Assembly (NCBI GenBank): GCA_945903465.1
Contig: CAMDOF010000008.1
Location: 1-64,000 of the forward strand
Reading direction: 5' to 3'
From: Opitutus sp. GAS368
Lineage (GTDB): Bacteria > Verrucomicrobiota > Verrucomicrobiia > Opitutales > Opitutaceae
DNA length: 64,000 nt
Within the stretch, counting starts at the first letter, position 1. Every line of letters starts with the position of its first letter. Positions 55,896-64,000 of the stretch are shown piece after piece. The notes under the pieces were generated by a model. It searched no databases and had not been told where the DNA came from. It saw only the letters and a list, made by a program, of their open reading frames with translations. Position numbers and translations under genes: made by a program.

Positions 55896-57776
55896 TCAAC
55901 GCATAGCCAATAACACAAGTGGCGTGCGGAGCTGACGATGCAGTTCTGAGCGTTCTTTTAGCAATGAGATTGGGTCAGAATCAATGTCCGCTTGGGGGTT
56001 GGCCAAAGCAAGTTCAATTTGCCTGAGGCGGGGTTCGAGGGCCCGCGCGCGGAGGAGGCGGAGGCCCTCTTGAGCAACCTTGGGGGGATCGTCGATGTTG
56101 GGTGATTCGAAGACGAGATTAGCGACCAAGGCCCGTTCCTCGGCATCTTCGAGGAGGTCGTCGAGATGGTCGCGGCCCGGCCAGGCATCTTGTTCGAATT
56201 CGCCGAGGAAACGGTTGAGGAGGCGGCCTGCGGTGTGTTGGGTATCGATCCAGTGGGCGTGGAGGGGGAGGGCTCGGCTGAGGGGTTTGCCGAGTGAATC
56301 AAAATGCAGGAGTAAGAGCAGGAGATGCCGTTCGGGGGTTTGCGCGGATTCGGCGGTGAGGTGAGGCAGGGGCAAGGCCTGAGCGGGTTGGGTGGCGGAC
56401 CGGGCGGCGGCTTGGCGATGGTGGCGGGTGGCCAAGGCGGCGTATTCAATTTCAACGCTTCTGGGCTCGAGCCAGAGAAAGCGGGCGGCTTCGCGGATAA
56501 GTTGGTTCCTGACGGCGTCGCTTTCGCTGACGGCGAGAATTTCGACGACACTTTGGGCGGCGCGGGCGCGTTGCTCGGCGGTGGCGGTAGCGGCATCTGG
56601 CAGGAAGGCGCGGCAGGCAAACGCCATGGCGCCTTCAGCATCGCGGCGGACATCGTCATAGCCAGCCAGACCTCGCTCCAAGAAGAGTAAATCGGGATCG
56701 AGTTTTTGTTGGCCGGAAAGGGTGAGAAAGCGCACTTCGATGCCCGCCTTCAGGGCCATCGGCAGGAAGCGGAGGGCGGCGTTCTGGCCGGGGGTATCGC
56801 TGTCGAAAAAACATTCGACCTGAGTGCAATAGCGGCGGAGGAGAACGAGTTGGCTCTCAGTGATCGAAGTGCCTTGAGGGGCAATGGCGGTTTTGAGGCC
56901 GACGCTCCAGCAGCGGAGGGCGTCGAGTTGGCCCTCGACGAGGACGAAAGGGTGGCCGTCGCCGACGGCGGTGCGCGCTCGGTCAAGATTGAAGAGCAGG
57001 TTTCCCTTGGTAAAAATGGGGGTTTCGGGTGAGTTGACGTACTTGGCGTCGTGAGAGGGATCGTCGGGTGGGGTGAGTTCGGTTTGTCGGGCGGTGAAGG
57101 CGGCGACCCGCCCCTGATGATCGCGAATCGGAATCATCAAGCGCCCGCGGAAGCGGGGGCGCAGCGTGGCCGGCGAGATCGTCGCTTGGTCGTAGATGAA
57201 AAAAAGGCCGCAGCGCCGGAGTGCTTCCTCCGAGTATTTGCGGCGGAGCAAGCAGGCGCCGAGGTCGGAGCCGGTGGCGTCGGCCGCGCCGATTTTGAAT
57301 TCGTCGGCCAGATCCATGGGGAAGTGGCGTTTTTCCGTCCACAGGGTGCGCATGAAAGTCCCCGTTGGATCGCTGGCCTTGAAGGCTTGAAAGAAATGCT
57401 CTGCGGCGGCGTCGTGCAGATCGAAGAGCTCCTGGCGAAGGGAACGTTCCGCCGTGGTGGGTCCACCGCTGCCGGCTTCATATTCGATGACGATACCGAA
57501 GCGCTTGCCGAGTGCCTCGATCGCTTCGGTGAAGTTGAGTTGTTCGGTCTCGCGGACGAAGGTGATGGCGTCGCCGGCCTTGCCGCAGCCGAAACACTTG
57601 TAGAAGCCCTTATCGGGATCGACGTTGAAGGAAGGGGTTTTCTCGTTGTGAAAAGGGCAAAGGCCCTTGAGGCGGGCGCCGCCGGCTTTGCGCAGAGTGA
57701 CGACCCGAGCCACGACATCGGCGAGATTGACGCGCATTTTAAGATCGCGGACGCAGGTGGGTTTGATGACGGGCAT
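55896..57776 (-). CDS. dnaG: DNA primase
   Basis: Synthesises RNA primers at the replication fork. 627 residues from ATG 57776 ([20 protein letters not shown]). The N-terminal zinc ribbon has Cys40, His43, Cys61 and Cys64 ([22 protein letters not shown]). The TOPRIM core includes GEGxxD-like [12 protein letters not shown] near 290, [16 protein letters not shown], and the metal-binding [16 protein letters not shown]. The C-terminal third is the DnaB-interacting helical region, less conserved. The motif order is typical. One oddity is the ATP-rich loop where most primases have EGY rather than EGQ. The upstream frame to 57836 (MKVHSSVSP) lacks family match. Followed 43 bp later by rpoD, as in the MMS operon of many bacteria; rpsU is absent here. 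Confidence 0.97.
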   Translation of the reverse strand: MPVIKPTCVRDLKMRVNLADVVARVVTLRKAGGARLKGLCPFHNEKTPSFNVDPDKGFYKCFGCGKAGDAITFVRETEQLNFTEAIEALGKRFGIVIEYEAGSGGPTTAERSLRQELFDLHDAAAEHFFQAFKASDPTGTFMRTLWTEKRHFPMDLADEFKIGAADATGSDLGACLLRRKYSEEALRRCGLFFIYDQATISPATLRPRFRGRLMIPIRDHQGRVAAFTARQTELTPPDDPSHDAKYVNSPETPIFTKGNLLFNLDRARTAVGDGHPFVLVEGQLDALRCWSVGLKTAIAPQGTSITESQLVLLRRYCTQVECFFDSDTPGQNAALRFLPMALKAGIEVRFLTLSGQQKLDPDLLFLERGLAGYDDVRRDAEGAMAFACRAFLPDAATATAEQRARAAQSVVEILAVSESDAVRNQLIREAARFLWLEPRSVEIEYAALATRHHRQAAARSATQPAQALPLPHLTAESAQTPERHLLLLLLHFDSLGKPLSRALPLHAHWIDTQHTAGRLLNRFLGEFEQDAWPGRDHLDDLLEDAEERALVANLVFESPNIDDPPKVAQEGLRLLRARALEPRLRQIELALANPQADIDSDPISLLKERSELHRQLRTPLVLLAMR

Positions 57777-57939
57777 GGCGTGGCGTGGTACGGCGTTGGT
57801 CTGGCGGCGAGGCGAGACTGAAGAATGCACTTTCAACTGACGATCCCAGCTGTCAAGTTTGGCAGCCTGGGCAAAACCTTGGTGAATTTTTTCGTCGAGG
57901 TGAGGGCAACTTTACGCTTCGTCAGACGACACATTACTC

Positions 57940-59010
57940 ATGCGCTTCTTTATTTTTTCTTTTTTTGGTTGGGCGATTTTAGCGACGGCGGGCTACGGGG
58001 CCGCGCCGGCGGCGCCAGCCCAAGGGGCGGGATCCTTGTTGGTGGCGCCGAAGATCGCGCCGCCGAGTGAGCCGGTTTGGGAGATGCCGTTGGCGAGTTT
58101 TGACGAGGTGACGTACGACCGGCAGGTGGAGAAAATGGTGGCGACGTTTGAACAAGCCACGGGAAAGAAGTTGGTGCCTGGAGCGAAGCGCCGAGTCGGG
58201 ATTAAGATCTATGCTGATTCCGGGCCGGGGTTAGCGACGCCGGTACCCTTGGTGAAAGGCGTGATTAATGCGCTGAAACGCCGCGGCTTTGATCATGAGA
58301 ATATTTTTCTGGTTGGTCTGAATGCCTTGCGGTTGCGGATGACGGGTTACTTGCCGTCGTTGGTATCGGGCAAGACGCCGTTTTTTGGTAATCCGGTGTA
58401 TGTATTGGAGTCGGGTCGGTATTATGATCCGCTCTGGTTTTATGATTCGCCGCTACCGCAGCGCTTCGACCCAATCTTTGCGGAGCAGCAGACGAAAGGG
58501 GTTCCGAACAGCACATCCAAGGATGAGGATCGTAAGAGCTTCTTGGCGACTCCGCTATTTTTGGATGCCGATTTCTGGATAAATTTACCGGTCTACTCGG
58601 ATCATCCGACCTTGGGCATCAATGGTGCGCTGGTGAATGCCACGCTGTGGAACGCCTCGAACACGGCGCGGTTTTTCCGTTCGCCGGCCAATGCTCCGGC
58701 GGCGGTGGCGGAGATGAGCGCGATCCCCGAGTTACGGCAGACTTGGATGTTTACGATGACGAGTTTGCAGCACTACCAGTTTATTGGTGGTCCGTTTTTC
58801 AATTCGCTCTACACCCGCTCTGAGCCGTTGTTATGGATGAGCAATGATCCGGTGATGATGGATTCGTTGGCGCGCGACCGCATTAACGCTCATCGCAAGA
58901 AAGAGGGTTTTGAGCCCGTGGATGAGGAGATTAGGACGCTCGAGTTTGCGGAAACGTTGGGAGTGGGATCGACGAAGACGAAGGCGGTAAAGATGATTCG
59001 ATTGGAGTGA
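57940..59010 (+). CDS. Exported DUF362-domain protein
   Basis: A 356-residue protein with a signal peptide (MRFFIFSFFGWAILATAGYG, cleavage near AAPAAP). The DUF362 fold is recognised by VGIKIYADSGPGLATPVPLV, HENIFLVGLNALRLRMTGYL, LPVYSDHPTLGINGALVNAT and DPVMMDSLARDRI. DUF362 proteins often carry iron-sulfur ferredoxin domains; none is present here, and few cysteines exist. The family is common in Planctomycetes and Verrucomicrobia and its role is unknown. It precedes nuoA by 71 bp, on the same strand, and is divergent from dnaG. Function cannot be given. Confidence 0.83.
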   Translation: MRFFIFSFFGWAILATAGYGAAPAAPAQGAGSLLVAPKIAPPSEPVWEMPLASFDEVTYDRQVEKMVATFEQATGKKLVPGAKRRVGIKIYADSGPGLATPVPLVKGVINALKRRGFDHENIFLVGLNALRLRMTGYLPSLVSGKTPFFGNPVYVLESGRYYDPLWFYDSPLPQRFDPIFAEQQTKGVPNSTSKDEDRKSFLATPLFLDADFWINLPVYSDHPTLGINGALVNATLWNASNTARFFRSPANAPAAVAEMSAIPELRQTWMFTMTSLQHYQFIGGPFFNSLYTRSEPLLWMSNDPVMMDSLARDRINAHRKKEGFEPVDEEIRTLEFAETLGVGSTKTKAVKMIRLE

Positions 59011-59081
59011 AGTGATGATGAAGTGAATTCCCGCTTGCGACTGTTCCGAGGGTCGGCCCAAGTGTTCCTAGGTTTAAAGTT

Positions 59082-59456
59082 ATGACATCTGCTGCGTATC
59101 TTCCTTTCCTCATTCAAGCTCTGTTGGCCGCCCTGATTACGGGTGGGGTGATTGCGGCGAGCCATCTGCTTGGGCAACGGGCCAAGCCGAATAAGATCAA
59201 GGACTCGGCTTACGAGTGCGGGGTGCCGGCCGAAGGGCTGATTCACACGCGGTTCTCGGTGAAATTTTATCTGACGGCCTTATTATTCCTGTTGTTCGAC
59301 TTGGAAGTGGTGATCCTGATTCCCTGGAGTTTTATTTATCGGGAATTTCTGGCCAACCACATCTCGATTCTTGGGCCGATGTTATTTTTTATCGGGGTGT
59401 TGATTCTTGGTTTAATCTACGAGGTAAAAAAAGGGGCGCTGCAGTGGGAGAAATGA
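59082..59456 (+). CDS. nuoA: NADH-quinone oxidoreductase subunit A
   Basis: A small membrane subunit of respiratory complex I, 124 residues with three segments: LIQALLAALITGGVIAASHL, LTALLFLLFDLEVVILIPW and ILGPMLFFIGVLILGLIYEV. Conserved NuoA features are KIKDSAYECGVPAEGL (family Y-E-CG-x-P), RFSVKFYLTALLFLLFDLE with the essential acidic DLE, and the Trp near the tail. The rest of the complex I genes are not next to it, which is unusual because nuoA normally heads a long operon. It is either a split operon or an extra copy. It is followed 39 bp later by the EIIA-DAC gene. Confidence 0.96.
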   Translation: MTSAAYLPFLIQALLAALITGGVIAASHLLGQRAKPNKIKDSAYECGVPAEGLIHTRFSVKFYLTALLFLLFDLEVVILIPWSFIYREFLANHISILGPMLFFIGVLILGLIYEVKKGALQWEK

Positions 59457-59495
59457 TGGCAATCGCGGTGAGCAGACGAGCGCCCGGGGACGGCT

Positions 59496-60839
59496 ATGCG
59501 GCTTGATAAAATTATTGCGCGCAGCCGGATTGTGGATCTCAGGAGTCTTGACCTGGAAGGAGCGCTGCAGGAATTGCTCGATGTTTGCGTTGAGAAATTT
59601 ACCGACCTGAAGCCGGAGGCATTGCTGAAGGGGTTGTTGGCGCGTGAGGGCACCATGACCACGTACCTTGGTTTCGGGGTCGCGCTCCCGCACGTTCGGG
59701 TTAAGATGTCGCGGCGTTACGTGCTCGCGATTGGCCGCAGCCGGGTGGGTATTCGGCATGATGGCGCGCTGGCTGACGAGCGGGTCCATTTGATCGTGAT
59801 GTTAATTGCGGGGGATCGGGCGCGTGATTACTTGCAGGTGCTGGCTTCGATCGCGCGGCAGGTGAAAGACAAGGAACTGGTCGATAATCTCGTCAATGCG
59901 GCCGATCTGGACAGTCTCTATGAGCGGTTGATCGGTGGCTTCGGCGGCTTACGGGCGGTCGATGCCCAGCAGAATCGCGTCAATCGTTTGATGTTTCGGG
60001 AAGCGGAGCGGGTGGCGCGGGGTTCGGATTGCAGTGCGATCATGGTGTTTGGGGACACTTTTATTGGTGGGGTGCAAGCGGGGATGCTGCGGTCGACGCT
60101 GAAGACGATTCTGGTGTCGCGACTGGCGTTGGAGGTGAGTGCTGACGACAAGGGTTTCAGCGAGACGATTCAGGTGCGTTCGTTTTCAAATGCGCGCCTG
60201 GCCCAGCTGCGGAGTGGGATGTTGGTGGCGTTGACCCGCGGGATCGTGACCTTCAACGAACGGATTTGCTGCTTGGGTGGGATCACGGCCAGCAACCAGT
60301 TTGATACGCTGGTGGTGGTTGATATTGAGCGCGAATTTCAGACTCTGCTGACGGGTTCGACGGCGGATTTATTGCCCGCGGATGTGAAGCCCGAGGTGCT
60401 GGAGAGGGTCATTGCGGTTGCGACGGAGTTGGCCGTGGAAGGGCGGGAAGGTCGGCCGGTGGGTTGTCTATTTGTGGTGGGTGACAATGAAAAAGTGGGG
60501 GCGATGTCGAAGCCGCTCGTCCTGAATCCATTTTTTGGTTACAAACAGGAGGAGCGGAATATTTTGAATCCTTTCATGGACGAAACCGTGAAGGAATTTT
60601 CCTCGATCGACGGGGCCTTCATCATTCGCGGGGACGGGGTGGTGGAGTCGGCGGGCAGCTTGATTCAAGCGTCTGACAGTACGCACGAGTTACCCAGCGG
60701 GCTGGGCAGCCGGCATGCGGCGGCGGCGGCGATTAGCGTGATGACGAACTGTATTTCGATCGTGGTCTCCTCGAGTACGAGCCAAGTGACTTTATTCCGG
60801 CGAGGGGTGATGTTACCGCTGACGGAGAAACGACGCTAA
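59496..60839 (+). CDS. PTS EIIA-like / diadenylate cyclase (DAC) fusion
   Basis: A 447-residue protein with two signalling modules. Residues about 5-145 resemble fructose/mannitol-type PTS EIIA: the phospho-histidine motif GVALPHVRVK gives His66. A linker or extra domain at 160-300 contains FGDTFIGGVQAG and GIVTFNERICCLGGITASNQ. The C-terminal part (about 325-440) resembles the DisA/CdaA nucleotide-binding domain that makes cyclic di-AMP: IDGAFIIRGDGVVESAG with the DGA motif at 372-374, and GLGSRHAAAAAISVM, where canonical enzymes have RHR. Here Arg406-His407-Ala408 lacks the second Arg. The protein may be inactive, or an alternative residue supplies the contact. Coupling of sugar status to c-di-AMP is a plausible role. 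No paralogue lies in the window. Confidence 0.8.
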   Translation: MRLDKIIARSRIVDLRSLDLEGALQELLDVCVEKFTDLKPEALLKGLLAREGTMTTYLGFGVALPHVRVKMSRRYVLAIGRSRVGIRHDGALADERVHLIVMLIAGDRARDYLQVLASIARQVKDKELVDNLVNAADLDSLYERLIGGFGGLRAVDAQQNRVNRLMFREAERVARGSDCSAIMVFGDTFIGGVQAGMLRSTLKTILVSRLALEVSADDKGFSETIQVRSFSNARLAQLRSGMLVALTRGIVTFNERICCLGGITASNQFDTLVVVDIEREFQTLLTGSTADLLPADVKPEVLERVIAVATELAVEGREGRPVGCLFVVGDNEKVGAMSKPLVLNPFFGYKQEERNILNPFMDETVKEFSSIDGAFIIRGDGVVESAGSLIQASDSTHELPSGLGSRHAAAAAISVMTNCISIVVSSSTSQVTLFRRGVMLPLTEKRR

Positions 60840-60907
60840 GCGTCGTGGGTTGGGGGCGGCCGTCGGCAGGACGGGCCGCGGTGGCGGGGAAAATGGCGGG
60901 AGCGAGT

Positions 60908-61639
60908 TTAGCGCGGAGCCGCGACCACGGGGACGGTTTCTTCGGGAGTGGCTCGGCCTGGCGGGAGTTCGAGAATCTGAATGTTGCGAAAGTGGATGGC
61001 GGCGCCCTCCGCTTCGAGGCAGAGGTAGCCTTTTTTTACAGATGATTTACTGATGCCGTTGACGAATTTTCCGTTGACGGAGAGTTTAATGACGCCGTCG
61101 ACGCAGACGACATCGTAGGTGTTCCATTCGCCTTTGCCCTTGCAGCGGTTTTCGAAACTCATGCTCCGGGCGCCGCGTGGGTTATCGGGGACGACGGTAA
61201 GCCCATTCGCGCCGAAAAGTTCGCCGTGGACGTAAGCGATAGGCCGAGGCTGGCCGTTTTTTTCCGGATTCAGATTTGGCCATTCGAGCTCGAGCATTTG
61301 GACCTCACAGCCCTTGGGGAGATTTTTTCCAGTGGGTACGGTGCCCTCGCTCCAGACAAAAACGCCGGAGTTTCCGCCCGCCTCGAGGTGCTTCCATTCG
61401 ATATGGAGAATGAAGTTTTCGTATTGTTGCTCTGAGCGCATGACGCCGATGGGTTTGCCCGTACTGACGAGCAGACCGTCTTGCGCTTTCCAGGTATCGG
61501 CGGCGGTATTTACATTGACCCAGCCAGTGAGGTCACGGCCGTTGAAGAGGGGCCGGAAGCCGGCGGGTTCGCTGGCGAAGAGGGAAGTGAGCAGCGTCAA
61601 GGCGACGCTGGCGAGGGTGACGAAAGAGAGAGGGCTCAT
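60908..61639 (-). CDS. Secreted DUF1080 protein (3-keto-disaccharide hydrolase-like)
   Basis: A 243-residue protein with signal peptide ([20 protein letters not shown]). It has the DUF1080 jelly-roll fold: [91 protein letters not shown] and [13 protein letters not shown]. These are the standard strands and the acidic active-site positions. Some members hydrolyse 3-keto-disaccharides made by 3-dehydrogenases; others have no known activity. The protein is slightly compact for the family. It stands alone on the minus strand, convergent with the EIIA-DAC gene, with the aminotransferase 179 bp upstream. A 3-dehydrogenase partner is not nearby. Confidence 0.92.
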   Translation of the reverse strand: MSPLSFVTLASVALTLLTSLFASEPAGFRPLFNGRDLTGWVNVNTAADTWKAQDGLLVSTGKPIGVMRSEQQYENFILHIEWKHLEAGGNSGVFVWSEGTVPTGKNLPKGCEVQMLELEWPNLNPEKNGQPRPIAYVHGELFGANGLTVVPDNPRGARSMSFENRCKGKGEWNTYDVVCVDGVIKLSVNGKFVNGISKSSVKKGYLCLEAEGAAIHFRNIQILELPPGRATPEETVPVVAAPR

Positions 61640-61817
61640 GGGAAAAAGGTGGGTGGGTGGGTGGGGGCGCCGCTCAGGAAAGCGGTGGGGGCGGGCGAGG
61701 TGAAGGGGGCTGGCGCGATCCGGTGGCGCGGCGTGGCGCCGATCGTTTGAGGCGTTTTGCGCCCACGCCGAGAGGCGGAGCGCGACGGGCGCGGGGAAAA
61801 GTGGTGGACGTGCGGTT

Positions 61818-62921
61818 TTAGCGTTGGAGGATTTCGCGGAGAGCGGCGAGGACGAGGTCGACGTTGCGGATGGTGGCGCCGTGGCCCATCAGGCCGATGC
61901 GCCACGCTTTACCCGCCATCGGACCGAGACCGGAGCCGATTTCAATGCCGTAGTCTTCGAGGAGACGCCGGCGCACGCCGGCGTCGTCGGCGCCGGCGGG
62001 CACGCCGATGCAGTTAAGGGGATGGAGGGAGCGGCTGGGGATGTAGCTGAGGCCCATTTTTTCGAGACCGGTGCGTAAGCGCTGGTGCATGGTCGCGTGC
62101 CGGGCGATCCGGACATCGAGGCCCTCTTCGAGCACGATGGTGAGGGCCTCGTGCAAGGCGTAGGTCATATTGATGGGCGCGGTGTGATGATAGACCCGCC
62201 CGCCGCCGCCGCCGTTGTAATATTTCCTCAGCATGGAGACATCGAGATACCACGACTGGGGCTTAGTTTTGCGGGCATCGAGGCGGACGAGTGCGCGCGG
62301 TCCAAAGCTCACGGGTGAGAGACCCGGGGGGCAGCTCAAGCATTTCTGGGTGCCGCTATAAATGGCATCGATGCCCCATTCATCGACGCGAAGTTCGTGA
62401 CCGGCGAGGCTGGTGACGGCGTCGACGACGAAGAGGGCGCCGTGGGCGTGGACGAGTTCGGCGAGACCGGTGAGAGGCTGATGGGCACCGGTGCTAGTCT
62501 CGGCGTGGACGATCCCGAGCAGTTTTACTTTGGGATGGGCGGCGAGAGCCGCGCTGATCTGCTCAAGGGTGAACACTTCGCCCCAAGTGGTTTCGAGGGC
62601 ATGGACGACGGCGCCGCAACGTTCCATGACATCCTTCATTCGGGTGCCGAACACGCCGTTGATTCCGACGATAACCTCGTCGCCGGGCTCGATGAGATTG
62701 ACGGCGACGCATTCCATTCCGGCCATACCTGTGCCGCTGACGGGAAACGTGAGGGCATTGGAGGTACGGAAAACCTTGCGCAACATATCGCAGACCTCGT
62801 CCATGATGGCGAGGTACTGGGGATCGAGATGGCCGAGGGTTGGGGCGCCGAGCGCTCGCAAGACACGTTGAGAGACGGGGCTAGGCCCTGGGCCCATGAG
62901 AATACGTTCGGCGGGATACAT
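61818..62921 (-). CDS. Alanine-glyoxylate / serine-pyruvate aminotransferase (class V)
   Basis: A 367-residue pyridoxal-phosphate enzyme that would interconvert alanine or serine with glyoxylate or hydroxypyruvate. The N-terminus [20 protein letters not shown] fits the family start. Cofactor and substrate motifs are [20 protein letters not shown], the sugar-like acidic Asp in [13 protein letters not shown], the Schiff-base Lys193 in [15 protein letters not shown] and the loop [20 protein letters not shown]. The tail [20 protein letters not shown] is conserved. Length is the family norm. It may act in photorespiration-like glyoxylate handling or serine degradation, and could accept products of hydroxyacid dehydrogenases in this window. 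It is not in an operon with them. Confidence 0.95.
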   Translation of the reverse strand: MYPAERILMGPGPSPVSQRVLRALGAPTLGHLDPQYLAIMDEVCDMLRKVFRTSNALTFPVSGTGMAGMECVAVNLIEPGDEVIVGINGVFGTRMKDVMERCGAVVHALETTWGEVFTLEQISAALAAHPKVKLLGIVHAETSTGAHQPLTGLAELVHAHGALFVVDAVTSLAGHELRVDEWGIDAIYSGTQKCLSCPPGLSPVSFGPRALVRLDARKTKPQSWYLDVSMLRKYYNGGGGGRVYHHTAPINMTYALHEALTIVLEEGLDVRIARHATMHQRLRTGLEKMGLSYIPSRSLHPLNCIGVPAGADDAGVRRRLLEDYGIEIGSGLGPMAGKAWRIGLMGHGATIRNVDLVLAALREILQR

Positions 62922-63149
62922 AACGCCCTAGGGCAATTGATTGCAGGTGGGTGGGCGAGCCTCAAGTTGCGTGGGTTCCTCGCGAGGTGGACCGTGAGCT
63001 TGGTGAGGCGGTGGCGTCGGCGCGGGAATAGTCGGGAAGCAACGCGGTCAAACCGTGGGGTACGATCAGGAAATTTCTGTCGAGGTCACCGGCTGGGGGG
63101 ACCTCGACGCGGCGTGCTCGTTTAAGAGCACGAGCGGGGGGCGGGCGCC

Positions 63150-64000
63150 TTAGAAGCGGCCGCTGAGACCGATTTTGAAGCTGGTGCCGGAGCCGGCGGC
63201 GTAGGTGAAAAGCTTGCGGTCGAAGACGTGGACGTAGTCGTTGTTCGTATAATCGTTGGTGAGATTATAGACATCGACATTGAGCACGTAGCGCGGGCTG
63301 AACGTGTACTGAAGTTTCAAGTCGAAGAGGGTGCGGCTGTGCTGGTAAGTGTCGAAGACGACCGGACCGGGGACGGCGCCGGTGGGGCCATAGGTGCCGG
63401 TAACGGTGGAGCGGAAGAATTCTCCGCGATAGTTGCCCATGATTCTGGCAACGAAACCGCGCGCGATGAACGACAGACCGCCGTTGAAACTCTGCGGGGT
63501 GAGATTGGGCAGACGGCTCGTGCTGCCGAGGGCGGAGCCGTAATCGCCGTAGGTGTCGAGGTACGTATAGTTGGCGAATAGTCCGAGACCACGCCAGATG
63601 CCGGGGAGGGAGGTGTATTGTTGGCTGTAGTTGAGTTCGAGTCCGCGGATCCAGGCACTGCCGACGTTCTCGTTGCGGGTCAGGCTCCAACCGGCGTAAT
63701 CCCCGGCGAAGCCGTTGTCGGGCCCCTCTGGCACGATGGAGCGGAGGGCGCGGAAGTAGTTGCGAATATCTTTATAGAAGACGCCGGCGGAGAGCTGGCC
63801 GATACCGGAAAGGTATTGGGAGACGGAGAATTCATAATTATCAGACGTGTAAGGCTTGAGGCTGGGGTTGCCGGCGGAGAGTGTCTGGCTAAGCTCATTG
63901 GGAACGATGGCTGGCAAGAGATTGGTCGGGGTGGGGCGAGTGAGGGTGGCGTTATAGCTGGTGCGTATTTGAAGATCAGGGGTGAGCGAGTAGACGAAGT
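63150..64000 (-). CDS. TonB-dependent receptor, C-terminal part (runs off the window)
   Basis: The frame is open to the right edge, so the N-terminus with plug and signal lies outside. The visible 283 residues are barrel strands: LQIRTSYNATLTRPTP, LPAIVPNELSQTLSAGNPSL, KPYTSDNYEFSVSQYLSGIG, WIRGLELNYSQQYTSLPGIW and YVLNVDVYNLTNDYTNNDYV, ending GTSFKIGLSGRF with terminal Phe. The motif NPSLKPYTSDNYE is typical of the TonB-receptor region before the last third of the barrel. It resembles the OMP group with strands like that of the receptor at 0.5 kb. Substrate unknown. Confidence 0.93.
   Translation of the reverse strand, partial: FVYSLTPDLQIRTSYNATLTRPTPTNLLPAIVPNELSQTLSAGNPSLKPYTSDNYEFSVSQYLSGIGQLSAGVFYKDIRNYFRALRSIVPEGPDNGFAGDYAGWSLTRNENVGSAWIRGLELNYSQQYTSLPGIWRGLGLFANYTYLDTYGDYGSALGSTSRLPNLTPQSFNGGLSFIARGFVARIMGNYRGEFFRSTVTGTYGPTGAVPGPVVFDTYQHSRTLFDLKLQYTFSPRYVLNVDVYNLTNDYTNNDYVHVFDRKLFTYAAGSGTSFKIGLSGRF

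Overview
The window is a GC-rich bacterial chromosome segment. Several signs suggest a Verrucomicrobiota member, most likely close to Opitutaceae: several large TonB-dependent receptors, Tat- and Sec-exported sugar and aromatic enzymes, a one-cysteine sulfatase, a DUF1080 glycan hydrolase, a beta-lactamase/NamZ fusion, a verrucomicrobial-style membrane-TPR protein, and a dnaG-rpoD pair. This placement is inferred from gene content; no 16S gene is present.

Layout. 0.5-5.1 kb: an intact TonB receptor on the minus strand, a 138-bp imperfect inverted repeat, and the decayed C-terminus of a second receptor. 5.5-9.2 kb: a secreted alpha/beta hydrolase, a purine permease, and a divergently transcribed exported MTA/SAH-type nucleosidase. 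9.6-10.3 kb: remnants of a pilus-assembly (PilX-like) gene. 10.5-17.8 kb: carB, a coiled-coil lipoprotein, a quinone oxidoreductase, a 28-bp perfect palindrome and a Tat-exported amidohydrolase. 18.2-23.5 kb: a secreted sulfatase, a decayed endonuclease/exonuclease/phosphatase gene and a TonB receptor, plausibly a sulfated-glycan locus. 23.6-27.8 kb: an island of broken genes (truncated TonB receptor, IS481 fragment, AAA ATPase with at least four lesions, serine recombinase remnant) next to tRNA-Pro(GGG). 28.2-28.5 kb: two families of tandem repeats. 28.5-33.2 kb: VanZ-like protein, membrane-TPR protein and ligA. 33.4-37.6 kb: a compact three-gene operon encoding a porin-like protein, a type-1 copper protein and a hybrid histidine kinase whose H-box lacks the phospho-accepting histidine. 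37.8-41.1 kb: a two-gene operon with a beta-lactamase/NamZ muramidase fusion and a Tat-exported sugar isomerase-like protein. 41.4-50.8 kb: cytochrome b562, beta-hydroxyacid dehydrogenase, two ACS-type MFS transporters (one frameshifted), a PQQ-like propeller and two tandem esterases, one fused to an SMP-30-like propeller. 51.2-63.0 kb: apt, a 2-hydroxyacid dehydrogenase, tatA, a lipoprotein, rpoD, dnaG, a DUF362 protein, nuoA, a PTS-EIIA/diadenylate-cyclase fusion, a DUF1080 protein and an aminotransferase. The window ends inside another TonB receptor.

Together the genes describe an aerobic or microaerobic carbohydrate degrader that imports oligomers through TonB receptors, processes them in the periplasm and scavenges purines and cell-wall sugars. 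The most unusual points are the histidine-less kinase in the copper-protein operon, the EIIA-DAC fusion with an altered RHR motif, the exported nucleosidase paired with a purine permease, and a dense set of pseudogenes.
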